Source: Sphingomonas kyeonggiensis (GTDB lineage Bacteria; Pseudomonadota; Alphaproteobacteria; Sphingomonadales; Sphingomonadaceae). From it: DNA of 64,000 bases. The stretch spans positions 124,001 through 188,000 of the forward strand of contig NZ_JACIEH010000004.1 in assembly GCF_014196745.1 (NCBI RefSeq), written 5' to 3'. A program made the position numbers and the translations under genes. Below are positions 8,174-15,272 of the stretch, one piece after another. The stretch's first letter is position 1, and every line of letters starts with the position of its first letter. The notes under the pieces are model-generated. The model did no database searches, had not been told where the DNA came from, and saw only the letters and a program-made list of their open reading frames with translations.

Positions 8174-8297
8174 ACCTCCCTCTCTCCGCCAGCGGGGAGA
8201 GGGTGGCCAGGCGAAGCCGACGCCGGGAGAGGGGCATGACCTGGAGGAGGCGCCTGCCCCTAGGTCATGCTCCCGCTCCCCCGCAGGAGAGAGGGAG
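8174..8297. repeat. hairpin-rich intergenic repeats (CTCCCTCTC type)
   Basis: Between hom and the convergent small gene lies a pair of imperfect inverted repeats: CCTCCCTCTCTCCGCC facing GGCGGAGAG-like sequence, and AGGTCATGCTCCCGCTCC related to GGGGCATGACCT. The same style of repeat occurs near 2530-2570, 6826-6855 and 34375-34590. The position between converging gene ends suggests a bidirectional transcription end or a REP-like element. Confidence 0.5.
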
Positions 8298-8299
8298 CA

Positions 8300-8596
8300 T
8301 CAGTCGTTCAAGCTGGTCTTCAGCACCTGGCGCCCCTTGCGCGGGCACCAGGGCGCGCCGGTGGTGCCGCAGGCCATGCCAGTGCTCTTCACCGCTTCGC
8401 TCTTGGCATCGACGAGCTCGGTGCTCGGCAGCGGCAGGCGGTAGCGTTGCGCGGGATCGGCCTGCACGATCGGCAGGCGCTGCGCCGGCGCGGCGCGCGC
8501 CGGGATCCGCGTCATCCGCACCGTCTTCGCCCTGCGACGCTGCGGATCGATCGCAGGAGTGGCACCGGACAAGGTGAGGGCAACGAGCAGCAGCAT
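8300..8596 (-). CDS. small secreted protein of unknown function
   Basis: The 98-residue precursor begins with a short signal peptide (MLLLVALTLSGATPA). The mature part is basic, and two cysteines near the C-terminus (GMACGTTGAPWC) may form a disulfide. A GGAG ribosome-binding site precedes the ATG. It is convergent with hom and lies downstream of another small secreted protein on the same strand. No recognisable domain is present. Confidence 0.6.
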   Translation of the reverse strand: MLLLVALTLSGATPAIDPQRRRAKTVRMTRIPARAAPAQRLPIVQADPAQRYRLPLPSTELVDAKSEAVKSTGMACGTTGAPWCPRKGRQVLKTSLND

Positions 8597-8671
8597 CGGG
8601 GTCTCCGAAAGAAGTTCACCGCGCTCAACGCACGCGCCCCCGCCGGTTTCCCTGCTGCCTCCGGTTTCGCT

Positions 8672-9037
8672 TCAGGGCGCCAGTTCGCGCCGGCTCGTCC
8701 GCACGCCCCGCGAGCTGACCGTGACGCCCACCCCGACAGAGCCGCAGCGGACCGTGAAGGCACCCTGGCCGCACGGCATGTGCCCATCGGCACCGTCGAA
8801 CACCCGATCGAGCCGGCCCTGATCGGTATCCGGCCCGCTATAGCTCGTTACCAGCGGCACGCGAAATTTGTCGGCATCGCGCCGCGAGCAGACGACGATC
8901 TCGCTCTCGTCGCGGGCGCGCTGGCACTTCGGATTGGCCGACCAGCGCGCGCGGTGCATCTCCATCACCTCGGCCGGCGTCATGTCGCGCGGCGGCGCAT
9001 CGTCCTGGCCGAGCAGAAGCAAGGCGAAAAGCAGCAT
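8672..9037 (-). CDS. small secreted Cys-containing protein of unknown function
   Basis: I start this at the ATG giving MLLFALLLLG (121 residues) because GGAGGG lies 8-10 bases upstream and a signal peptide results; a start 96 bases further up would add an unlikely basic leader. The mature protein has four cysteines (NPKCQRARDE, IVVCSRRDADKF, MPCGQG, VRCGSVG), suggesting two disulfides in the periplasm. The ARDESEIVVCSRRDADKFR pattern recurs in small sphingomonad periplasmic proteins, but I know no function. Confidence 0.6.
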   Translation of the reverse strand: MLLFALLLLGQDDAPPRDMTPAEVMEMHRARWSANPKCQRARDESEIVVCSRRDADKFRVPLVTSYSGPDTDQGRLDRVFDGADGHMPCGQGAFTVRCGSVGVGVTVSSRGVRTSRRELAP

Positions 9038-9185
9038 TTGCACATCCCTCCGCCCCCGGTTTCGTTGCGATAGCGGCATGTTGTGGCGGAATTGGGAGCA
9101 GCGCCGGGCTGACAACGTTAGCGGCATCGACAAGAGCCACGGTGCTGCCTAATCGCCGCCGCAAGTCCAACCACCGGGGTACCCC

Positions 9186-10151
9186 ATGACTCAGCCCAGC
9201 CACGCCCTCGACCGTGTCCTCGTCCTCGAAATGGTGCGGGTGACCGAAGCGGCGGCGATCGCTGCTTCCACCCTGGTCGGGCGCGGCGACGAGAAGGCGG
9301 CCGATGCCGCCGCGGTCGAGGCGATGCGCGACGCGCTCAACAAGCTCTATCTCGATGGCACCGTGGTGATCGGCGAGGGCGAGCGCGACGAGGCGCCGAT
9401 GCTGTTCATCGGCGAGAAGGTCGGCGCGGCGCAGGGCAAGGGCCCGGCGATCGACATCGCGCTCGATCCGCTCGAGGGCACCACCATCTGCGCCAAGGCC
9501 GGCCCCAATGCGCTGGCGGTGCTCGCCGTCGCCGAAAAGGGTGGGCTGCTCAACGCGCCCGACGTGTACATGGACAAGATCGCCGTCGGCCCGGGCTATC
9601 CCGAGGGCGTGATCGACCTCACCAAGTCGCCGACCGAGAACGTCCATGCGATCGCCAAGGCCAAGGGTGTGCAGCCGCATGAGATCATCGCCTGCGTGCT
9701 CGATCGCCCGCGCCACGAGAAGCTGATCGCCGAGCTGCGCGAAGTCGGCTGCGGCGTGGTGCTGATCGGCGACGGCGACGTGGCCGGCGTGATCGCCACC
9801 ACCGATCCCGAGACGACGATCGACGTCTATATGGGCCAGGGCGGCGCCCCGGAGGGCGTGCTCGCCTGCGCGGCGCTGCGCTGCGTCGGCGGCCAGTTCA
9901 AGGGCCGGCTGATCTTCCGCAACGAGGACGAGCGCCAGCGCGCACGCAAATGGGGCATCGAGGATCTCGACAAGATCTACGACCTCACCGAGCTGGCCAA
10001 GGGCGACTGCATCTTCGCGGCGACCGGCGTGACCGACGGCTCGCTGCTCGAAGGCGTGAAGCGCTTCGCCACCAAGATGACCACCGAGAGCGTGGTGATG
10101 CGCGCCCATTCGGGCACGGTGCGCTGGGTGAAGGGCGAGCATCGGCTCTGA
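9186..10151 (+). CDS. glpX: class II fructose-1,6-bisphosphatase (GlpX)
   Basis: The 321-residue enzyme hydrolyses fructose-1,6-bisphosphate in gluconeogenesis. Family hallmarks are VVIGEGERDEAPMLFIGE (about residues 61-77), the metal-binding DPLEGT (near residue 95) followed by AGPNALAVLA, and GQGGAPEGVLACAALR in the C-terminal half. The length matches bacterial GlpX. It lies downstream of hom with two small reverse-strand genes between them. The 3' end is followed by a GC-rich hairpin and then a non-coding repeated element. Confidence 0.96.
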   Translation: MTQPSHALDRVLVLEMVRVTEAAAIAASTLVGRGDEKAADAAAVEAMRDALNKLYLDGTVVIGEGERDEAPMLFIGEKVGAAQGKGPAIDIALDPLEGTTICAKAGPNALAVLAVAEKGGLLNAPDVYMDKIAVGPGYPEGVIDLTKSPTENVHAIAKAKGVQPHEIIACVLDRPRHEKLIAELREVGCGVVLIGDGDVAGVIATTDPETTIDVYMGQGGAPEGVLACAALRCVGGQFKGRLIFRNEDERQRARKWGIEDLDKIYDLTELAKGDCIFAATGVTDGSLLEGVKRFATKMTTESVVMRAHSGTVRWVKGEHRL

Positions 10152-10159
10152 TTTCAATT

Positions 10160-10189
10160 CCTCCCTCGGAGCGCAGCTCCGGGGGAGGA
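10160..10189. terminator. GC-rich hairpin after glpX
   Basis: Bases 10160-10189 can fold into a stem of CTCCCTCGGAGC against GCTCCGGGGGAG. It follows the glpX stop by nine bases. There is no strong T-tract, so it may be a weak terminator or an mRNA 3'-end stabiliser. Confidence 0.45.
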
Positions 10190-10198
10190 GTCCCAGAC

Positions 10199-10378
10199 CT
10201 TGCAATGTAGGATTCCGCATGGCCTGCTCGCGCGGCCGGCCTCGCTGTCCGGCCGCTCTTTGACCCGTAGGAAATATAGGACGCGCACCGCGCTTCGCCC
10301 GGCAACGAAGTTGCGAAAGCCCCGTTCGACAGCGAGCCGTTGGGTGTCGGGACTTTTGTGACTTTCCAGGTGATTCGC
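10199..10378. repeat. non-coding repeated element, copy A
   Basis: This intergenic stretch aligns by eye to 58288-58480. Both begin with the identical CTTGCAATGTAGGATT. Then follow CTGCTC-CGCGG-CGG, a GCTCTTT block, GGAAAtATAGGAcGCGC, an AACgAaGTTGCGA inverted-repeat block, and ACTTTTGTGACTTT-like sequence at the far end. It lies between converging genes (glpX and the DUF2063 gene). No open frame is conserved between the copies. GCTCTTTGA resembles an rRNA antitermination boxA, but no rRNA follows. Confidence 0.55.
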
Positions 10379-10400
10379 GGCGGTGCCGTGTAGGAAGAGC

Positions 10401-11153
10401 CTATCCCGCCGCCGCCAGCCCCTGCGCCACCGCAAAGGGGAGCCAGCTTGCGACCCGCGCATCGGCCGGCACCGCCTGTGCTGGATCCCCGGGCAGCAGC
10501 GCCAGCCAGTCATATTGCCAGGGCTCGAGCGGCAGGCAGGAAACGCGGTAGTTCGCGCGCGCCACGGCGAGCAGCATCGGCTCGGGCCGGGGCGGCACGG
10601 GTTCGCCGCTGGCGAGCATCTCGCTGAAATCGAAGGGCAGAGCGAGCAGGCGGACGCTGTCCGGCCGGTACCAGCGCCGCGCGGCGGCCATGGCGAGCAG
10701 CTCGGCGATCATCGGATCGATCCCCGGCCAGGCCGGCGCGGCGCCTTCGATGCCGTGGGCGCGGTGCACTTCCGCCTTGGTCCGCTCGATCCGCGCCAGC
10801 GCGCCCGGAATCGCCTCGACCGCCTGCGCGCTGCCCGGCGGCCGCGCCGCATCGAGCCAGTCGGCGAAGCGCGCGCCGAAATCGTAGAGCGTGTAGCTGC
10901 GCGACGGGTAAGCCGCGATATAGCCCTGGGCGAAAAGCTGGAACGCGGTCGGCCCGGCCAGCGCCGCGAGCAGCGGATATTCGCTCTCCAGGCATTCGAG
11001 CAGGCGCTGGCGATAGCCTCTCGCATAGACCTGGATACGGTCCTCGGCGGTGAGACGGTTGTCGCCGTGCACGAAGTCGCGTGCGTCCGCACCCGATGCC
11101 GCCAGGATCGCCTCCTGCATCCAGTCCTGCAGTGCGGCGAGGTCAGGCGGCAA
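10401..11153 (-). CDS. DUF2063 (BufC/HvfC-type) partner protein of an MNIO enzyme
   Basis: The product is 250 residues from a TTG at 11153, eight bases after GAGGGG; it overlaps the end of the DUF692 gene by 11 bases, and no in-frame ATG fits better than WMQEAIL eleven residues later. The N-terminal part (LQDWMQEAIL, RIQVYARGYRQRLLECLESEYPLLAALAG) is the DUF2063 helical domain, with conserved AYPSRSYTLYDFG and the C-terminal LRLL-type block. DUF2063 proteins pair with DUF692 enzymes in bufferin-type loci and are thought to bind the substrate. Translational coupling to the upstream DUF692 gene supports a complex between the two products. Confidence 0.88.
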   Translation of the reverse strand: MPPDLAALQDWMQEAILAASGADARDFVHGDNRLTAEDRIQVYARGYRQRLLECLESEYPLLAALAGPTAFQLFAQGYIAAYPSRSYTLYDFGARFADWLDAARPPGSAQAVEAIPGALARIERTKAEVHRAHGIEGAAPAWPGIDPMIAELLAMAAARRWYRPDSVRLLALPFDFSEMLASGEPVPPRPEPMLLAVARANYRVSCLPLEPWQYDWLALLPGDPAQAVPADARVASWLPFAVAQGLAAAG

Positions 11154-11994
11154 GCGGCAGCCCCTCGCGTACCCGCCGGGCCTTGGCGAGCTCGGCGGCG
11201 ACCACCTCGAATGCCGGGATGCTCGCATCCCATTCGACCATCGTCGCGACCGGTCCGCAACGCTCCCAGACCTGGGCATAGAGCGGCCACACCGCATCGG
11301 GCACCGGCGCGTCATGCGTGTCGATCAGGTGGGTGCCGTGATCGCTCGGCCCGGCGAGATGGACCTGGACGACATGGCTAGCCGGGATCGCCTCGATATA
11401 GGCCATCGGATCGAGCGCATGGTTGAAGCTCGAGACATGGACATTGTTGACGTCGAGCAGCAGACCGCAGCCGGTCAGCTCGCACAGCCGGGCGAGGAAC
11501 TCGGCCTCGGGCATCTGGCTGGCGCGGAATTCGAGATAGGTGCTGGGATTCTCGACGATCAGCGGCCGGCCGAGGAAATCCTGCACCGCGCGGACCCGCT
11601 CCGCGACATGGGCCAACGCCGCCTCGGTCAGCGGCAGGGGCAGCAGATCGTGGCTGTTCACCCCCTGCACCCCCGTCCAGCAGAGATGGTCCGAGACCCA
11701 GAGCGGCCGAAAACGCTCGGCCAGGTCGCGCAGCTTGCCGAGATAGGCCAGGTCGAGCGGCGCGGTGCTGCCGATCGACAGCGACACCCCGTGCAGCACC
11801 ACCGGCCGGTGTGCCGCGACATGCTCGAACACCCGCATGCCCCAGCCGTGATTGTCGAGCAGGTTCTCGGTGATCGCCTCGAACCAGTCGACGCCCCAGG
11901 CTTCGGGGGGCGTCGACATCAGGTGCGGGAAATGCTCCTCGCGCAGCCCCAGGCCGTCACCGGGATTGGGCAGGCCGAGCCGGGGCTGCGTCAT
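11143..11994 (-). CDS. DUF692 multinuclear non-heme iron oxidase (MNIO; MbnB/BufB-like, UPF0276)
   Basis: The 283-residue TIM-barrel protein shows all the conserved DUF692 blocks: LHGVSLSIGS (His68), VSDHLCWTG (Asp102/His103), IVENPSTY (Glu148/Asn149), LLLDVNNVHVSSFNH (Asp181 to His192), VVQVHLAG (His212), LIDTHDAPV (Asp225, His227) and VEWDASIP (Glu254). In MbnB, TglH and BufB these His/Asp/Glu residues bind two or three iron ions that oxidatively rearrange cysteines of a substrate peptide. It starts 11 bases after the stop of the ferritin-like/Cys-rich gene and overlaps the DUF2063 gene, so the three form one operon. The neighbouring Cys-Gly-rich protein is the obvious substrate candidate (inference). 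Confidence 0.93.
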   Translation of the reverse strand: MTQPRLGLPNPGDGLGLREEHFPHLMSTPPEAWGVDWFEAITENLLDNHGWGMRVFEHVAAHRPVVLHGVSLSIGSTAPLDLAYLGKLRDLAERFRPLWVSDHLCWTGVQGVNSHDLLPLPLTEAALAHVAERVRAVQDFLGRPLIVENPSTYLEFRASQMPEAEFLARLCELTGCGLLLDVNNVHVSSFNHALDPMAYIEAIPASHVVQVHLAGPSDHGTHLIDTHDAPVPDAVWPLYAQVWERCGPVATMVEWDASIPAFEVVAAELAKARRVREGLPLAA

Positions 11995-12005
11995 TCGATC
12001 CGTCC

Positions 12006-14288
12006 CTAGGTCGAGGGCGGATAGGCGAGGCGCAGGTCGTTCGGCGCCTGCTGGACCAGCCCTTCGACGGGCTTGTCCGGATCGCCGTTGACCTTGAAGG
12101 CCACCACCTTGGCGAATGCCTGGAAGGCGATGTCCTCGACCTTATCGCCTTCCTTGAAGTCGATCGTGGCGATCTTCTTCGAGGAAGGCGCGCCGCAGCC
12201 TGAGGGGGTAGGCGACGGCGAGGGGGACGGCGTGCCGCACAGATTCTTGTCGGCATCCGCCTTTGGCGCGCCGCACAGCACCGGCTTGGTGCTGCCGACC
12301 AGGGCCCAGACTTCCATCGTGCCCGACTTGGGATAGAGCTGCATCGCCGAGATCGGCACCGCGCAACCGCCGAAGCCGCCACAGATATTGTCGCTGGGCG
12401 CGGTGTACATCGGACCGCTCGGCGTGGGCGTCGGAGTGGGCGAAGGCGTCGGCGTGCCGCACAGCCCGCCATAGGCGCGCAAGCTCACCGCCGAGCAGCC
12501 GCCGCCCTTGATCGTGGTCGGCGTGCCGCAGCCGCCGCTCGCCACCGGGCTCGCCTTGGGCGCATTCGAGGTCTTGGACGATGCCGAACCGCAGCCGCTG
12601 CTCGCCCCGCCACAGCTGCCGCCGCCGCTGGTGAGCTGGACGAAGCCGCAGCCGCCCTGGCCCTTGCACAGGTTCGAGCCGCGACAGGTATGGTAGATCG
12701 AGGTTTCGGCGCAACTGTTCGCACCCCACTTCCCGCCGGTTTCCCCGACATCCAGGCCCTGGCACGCGTGGTTGACGATATACTTGTCCGGCTCGCCGAC
12801 GCCCACCGACAGGTCCGGCGTCGCGCCGAACACCGCCCAGGCGGTCGACATGCGGTCGCCCGACCCGGCCATCGACGGGAAGGGGAAGGACACGGTGGCG
12901 CCGGCCGGGTTCCAGTAGCTGTCGAGCACGGTGGTGACGCCCTTGATCGCGCCGCACACCGCCTGGCTCATCTTCTGGAAATTGGCCGCCGCGTCGCCGC
13001 CATTCTTGAGCGCGTTGAGCGCGCCCGCGATCGCCTCGGGCGCGGGCAGGCCATAGGGATTGTCGTTCGGATCATAGCCCTCGGTGGTCAGGTCCGACGC
13101 GGCCCATTTGCCGATCTTGGGCGACTGGTCCCAGGTCTCGAGCCCGCCGCTGCCGCGGATGTCCTCGATCTCGCGGAAGCGGGTATAGTGATCGACACCG
13201 TCATTGTCGGAACGCGCCGCCGCATCCGCCGACGGGACCAGCTTCCCCTCCATCGAATAGCTCGGATAGTCGGAGGCGAGCGCGTCGCGGTTCGGGCAGT
13301 AGCTCGGGTTCACGTCGCCTTGGACGAGCTTGGTCTTCCCGTCGTTGAGCCGCTGGCCCTTCTCGTCATAGCGCGCGCCGAGCGTGGCACCTTCGCCCTG
13401 GTCGGTGATCGCGTTCATCATGTTGAGCGCCTGCTTCAGCGCGATCTCGGGATCGGTGAGCGCGATCGTGGTCTCGAAGCCCATGAACTCGCGCATCGGA
13501 TGGCCGGGGAAGCTGAAGCTGTTGAACAGGTCGTTCTGCTGGCCCGATGCGTTCATCACATGGTCCCAGAGGCGCGTGCCGTCCTCGTAGCGGATCAGCA
13601 GATAGTCGCGGTAGCACTGGTACATATAGCCGATCGAGCCGAACATGATCTTGGCATCGAGCTGCTCGACCGTGGTTTCGGCGAAGGGCACCTTGGGGAA
13701 ATAGCGGTCCTTGTTGCGGACGATGTCCTGCTCCGCCGTCTCCTGCGGCTGCTCGATCGCAAGGAACAGCTTGATCCGCTCCTCGTCGAGCGGGCCGACA
13801 TTGACCTTCACGTCCTTGAACCGGTTGGTGTCGGTCAGGTCGACGATGCCGGGGATCGCGGTCAGCTTGGGGCCGTAGCAGGTCCAGCCATGGTCGCCGC
13901 TCTGCAGCGCGGTGGCGGTGAAGCTGGGCACCGCGCCGACCGCGGTGGCGAGGTTCGCCGCCATCTGGAGGTGGAGCATCTCCTGGATGAACACCGAGAA
14001 GACGATGTTGAACGCCTTCTTGTTGCCCCAGCCCTTCTTGCCCGGCTTGTAGTCGGTGAAGGCGCTGGTCTTGGCGCCGGGCCATTGCCGGCCCTTGTAG
14101 AAGCTGTTCCCCTGGCTGGTGATGGGATGCATGCCGGTGATCGAATAGAGCGAGGTCATGTAGAGCGGGACGGTGAACAGCTCGACGTTCACCGCCGCCT
14201 GCGCGATCCAGCGCACCACCAGCGTATCGGTGTCGAGGAACTTCAATGGGCGCGCGGAGAGCTCGCCTTCCTTGTGCGTCAGATGCAT
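12006..14288 (-). CDS. VioB-like ferritin-like domain protein with Cys-Gly-rich C-terminal region; probable MNIO substrate
   Basis: The product is 760 residues from the ATG at 14288 (GGGGGA ribosome-binding site eight bases before). Residues about 20-290 match the ferritin-like domain of VioB/StaD-type proteins: VNVELFTVPLYM (Glu36), IQEMLHLQMAANLA (Glu103, His106), FLAIEQPQ (Glu179). A linking region to about 500 is unassigned. Residues 509-698 hold 15 of the 19 cysteines, nine of them as Cys-Gly, with blocks NHACQG, YHTCRGSNLCKGQGGCGF and CGGFGGCAVP, spaced by Pro/Thr/Ser linkers (near 611-624 and 686-696). The final 60 residues are a small Cys-free domain. There is no signal peptide, so it is cytosolic. 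It heads the operon with the DUF692 and DUF2063 genes, whose products likely modify its cysteines. Confidence 0.8.
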   Translation of the reverse strand: MHLTHKEGELSARPLKFLDTDTLVVRWIAQAAVNVELFTVPLYMTSLYSITGMHPITSQGNSFYKGRQWPGAKTSAFTDYKPGKKGWGNKKAFNIVFSVFIQEMLHLQMAANLATAVGAVPSFTATALQSGDHGWTCYGPKLTAIPGIVDLTDTNRFKDVKVNVGPLDEERIKLFLAIEQPQETAEQDIVRNKDRYFPKVPFAETTVEQLDAKIMFGSIGYMYQCYRDYLLIRYEDGTRLWDHVMNASGQQNDLFNSFSFPGHPMREFMGFETTIALTDPEIALKQALNMMNAITDQGEGATLGARYDEKGQRLNDGKTKLVQGDVNPSYCPNRDALASDYPSYSMEGKLVPSADAAARSDNDGVDHYTRFREIEDIRGSGGLETWDQSPKIGKWAASDLTTEGYDPNDNPYGLPAPEAIAGALNALKNGGDAAANFQKMSQAVCGAIKGVTTVLDSYWNPAGATVSFPFPSMAGSGDRMSTAWAVFGATPDLSVGVGEPDKYIVNHACQGLDVGETGGKWGANSCAETSIYHTCRGSNLCKGQGGCGFVQLTSGGGSCGGASSGCGSASSKTSNAPKASPVASGGCGTPTTIKGGGCSAVSLRAYGGLCGTPTPSPTPTPTPSGPMYTAPSDNICGGFGGCAVPISAMQLYPKSGTMEVWALVGSTKPVLCGAPKADADKNLCGTPSPSPSPTPSGCGAPSSKKIATIDFKEGDKVEDIAFQAFAKVVAFKVNGDPDKPVEGLVQQAPNDLRLAYPPST

Positions 14289-14375
14289 GCCAATTTCCCC
14301 CAAGCTTCGCAGGAGACTGCGATGGCAATGGGTTCCACCAACTATAGTTTCGCGTCAATCGAGGATGGCACCAAT

Positions 14376-14392
14376 ATAGTGTCATGCACTAT
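14376..14392. promoter_or_regulatory. candidate operator upstream of the ferritin-like/MNIO operon
   Basis: A 17-base imperfect palindrome with six-base arms, ATAGTG and CACTAT, around TCATG lies 88-104 bases before the operon start in an AT-rich 178-base gap. Read on the minus strand its right arm overlaps TATATT, a possible -10 box, so a regulator bound here could control the promoter. The ATAG-N9-CTAT form is compatible with LysR-type or other dimeric regulators. No regulator gene is adjacent. Confidence 0.35.
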
Positions 14393-14466
14393 TTGTTACG
14401 GCTTACACTCGATTTACCTTCATCTTTGCGCACTACTCCATCCTTGCCTGGCGCGCGGCTCCCGCT

Positions 14467-15255
14467 ATGCCACCGTGCATGCTCGCACCCTTGCTGCTGA
14501 TCGCCACCCTCGCACTGCTCCTCTGGGCCCAGCGCAACGACCGGCGCGGCTTCGAGCGCTTCCGCACGATCGAGGACACAAGCGAACGCCAGCGCGTCTT
14601 CCGGCGCTGGGCGATCCGCGGTTGCGCGCTCTATCTGGGCATGCCGCTGGCCGGCCTGGCGCTACTCGGCCGGATTCATGCGCTCTGGATCTTCCCGCAT
14701 GAGTTCGCACCGCTGCTTCCCTACGCCCCCGTCTTCTCCCTTGAGGACAGCGCCTTTCTCGCCCCTCTGCTGATCGGCGCGTTCGGCGGCCTGGTGCTGG
14801 GCGGGGGGATACTCATCCTGCGGAGCCGCCGGCCGGCCAAGGCGAAGCGCGCACTCGACATCTCGCCAATGGTGCCGCGCAATCGCGCCGAGAGGCTCCA
14901 CATCCTGCCGGTGATCCTCAATGCCGGGGTGAGCGAGGAAGTCTGCTTCCGGCTCTACGTCCCGCTGCTCGCAACCCTGTGCGGCGCGCCGGCCTGGGCC
15001 GCTTTCCTCGCCGCAGCTTTGCTCTTCGGCTGGCTGCACCGCTATCAGGGCTGGCTCGGCGTCCTGCTGTCCGGCGCAGTCGGGACGGCATTGGCAGTCT
15101 TCTATGTCGGCGCGATGGAGCTCACCCTGCCGATCGTCGTGCATCTGGCGCTCAATCTGAATGCGCTGCTCCTGCGCCCCGCGATCCAGCGGCACTTCCG
15201 GCCCCGCACGGCGATTGACACCGACAACACACCGGTTACGCCCTCCCCCAATTGA
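14467..15255 (+). CDS. CPBP-family intramembrane metalloprotease (Abi/Rce1-like)
   Basis: The 262-residue polytopic protein has membrane helices near the N-terminus, at about residues 100-118 and through the C-terminal domain. The CPBP motifs are present: SEEVCFR (motif 1 EExxxR), FGWLHRYQG (motif 2 Phe...His) and VVHLALNLNALL (motif 3 His...Asn). Family members cleave or process substrates in the membrane, and some modify prenylated or bacteriocin-type peptides. The start is uncertain; ATG at 14479 (MLAPLLL) is an alternative. It is divergent from the ferritin-like/MNIO operon with a 178-base gap, so a shared regulatory region is possible, but a shared role is only speculation. Confidence 0.82.
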   Translation: MPPCMLAPLLLIATLALLLWAQRNDRRGFERFRTIEDTSERQRVFRRWAIRGCALYLGMPLAGLALLGRIHALWIFPHEFAPLLPYAPVFSLEDSAFLAPLLIGAFGGLVLGGGILILRSRRPAKAKRALDISPMVPRNRAERLHILPVILNAGVSEEVCFRLYVPLLATLCGAPAWAAFLAAALLFGWLHRYQGWLGVLLSGAVGTALAVFYVGAMELTLPIVVHLALNLNALLLRPAIQRHFRPRTAIDTDNTPVTPSPN

Positions 15256-15272
15256 ATTTTAGGGAGATGCGC

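Noticed and set aside
10250..10275. boxA-like GCTCTTTGAC as an rRNA operon leader
   Set aside because: No 16S or other rRNA sequence follows within the window; the block belongs to the repeated element.
12690..14702. Plus-strand long frame opposite the ferritin-like gene
   Set aside because: Composition is the reverse-complement shadow of the ferritin-like gene, with no recognisable domain; the minus frame has a start site, conserved motifs and operon context.
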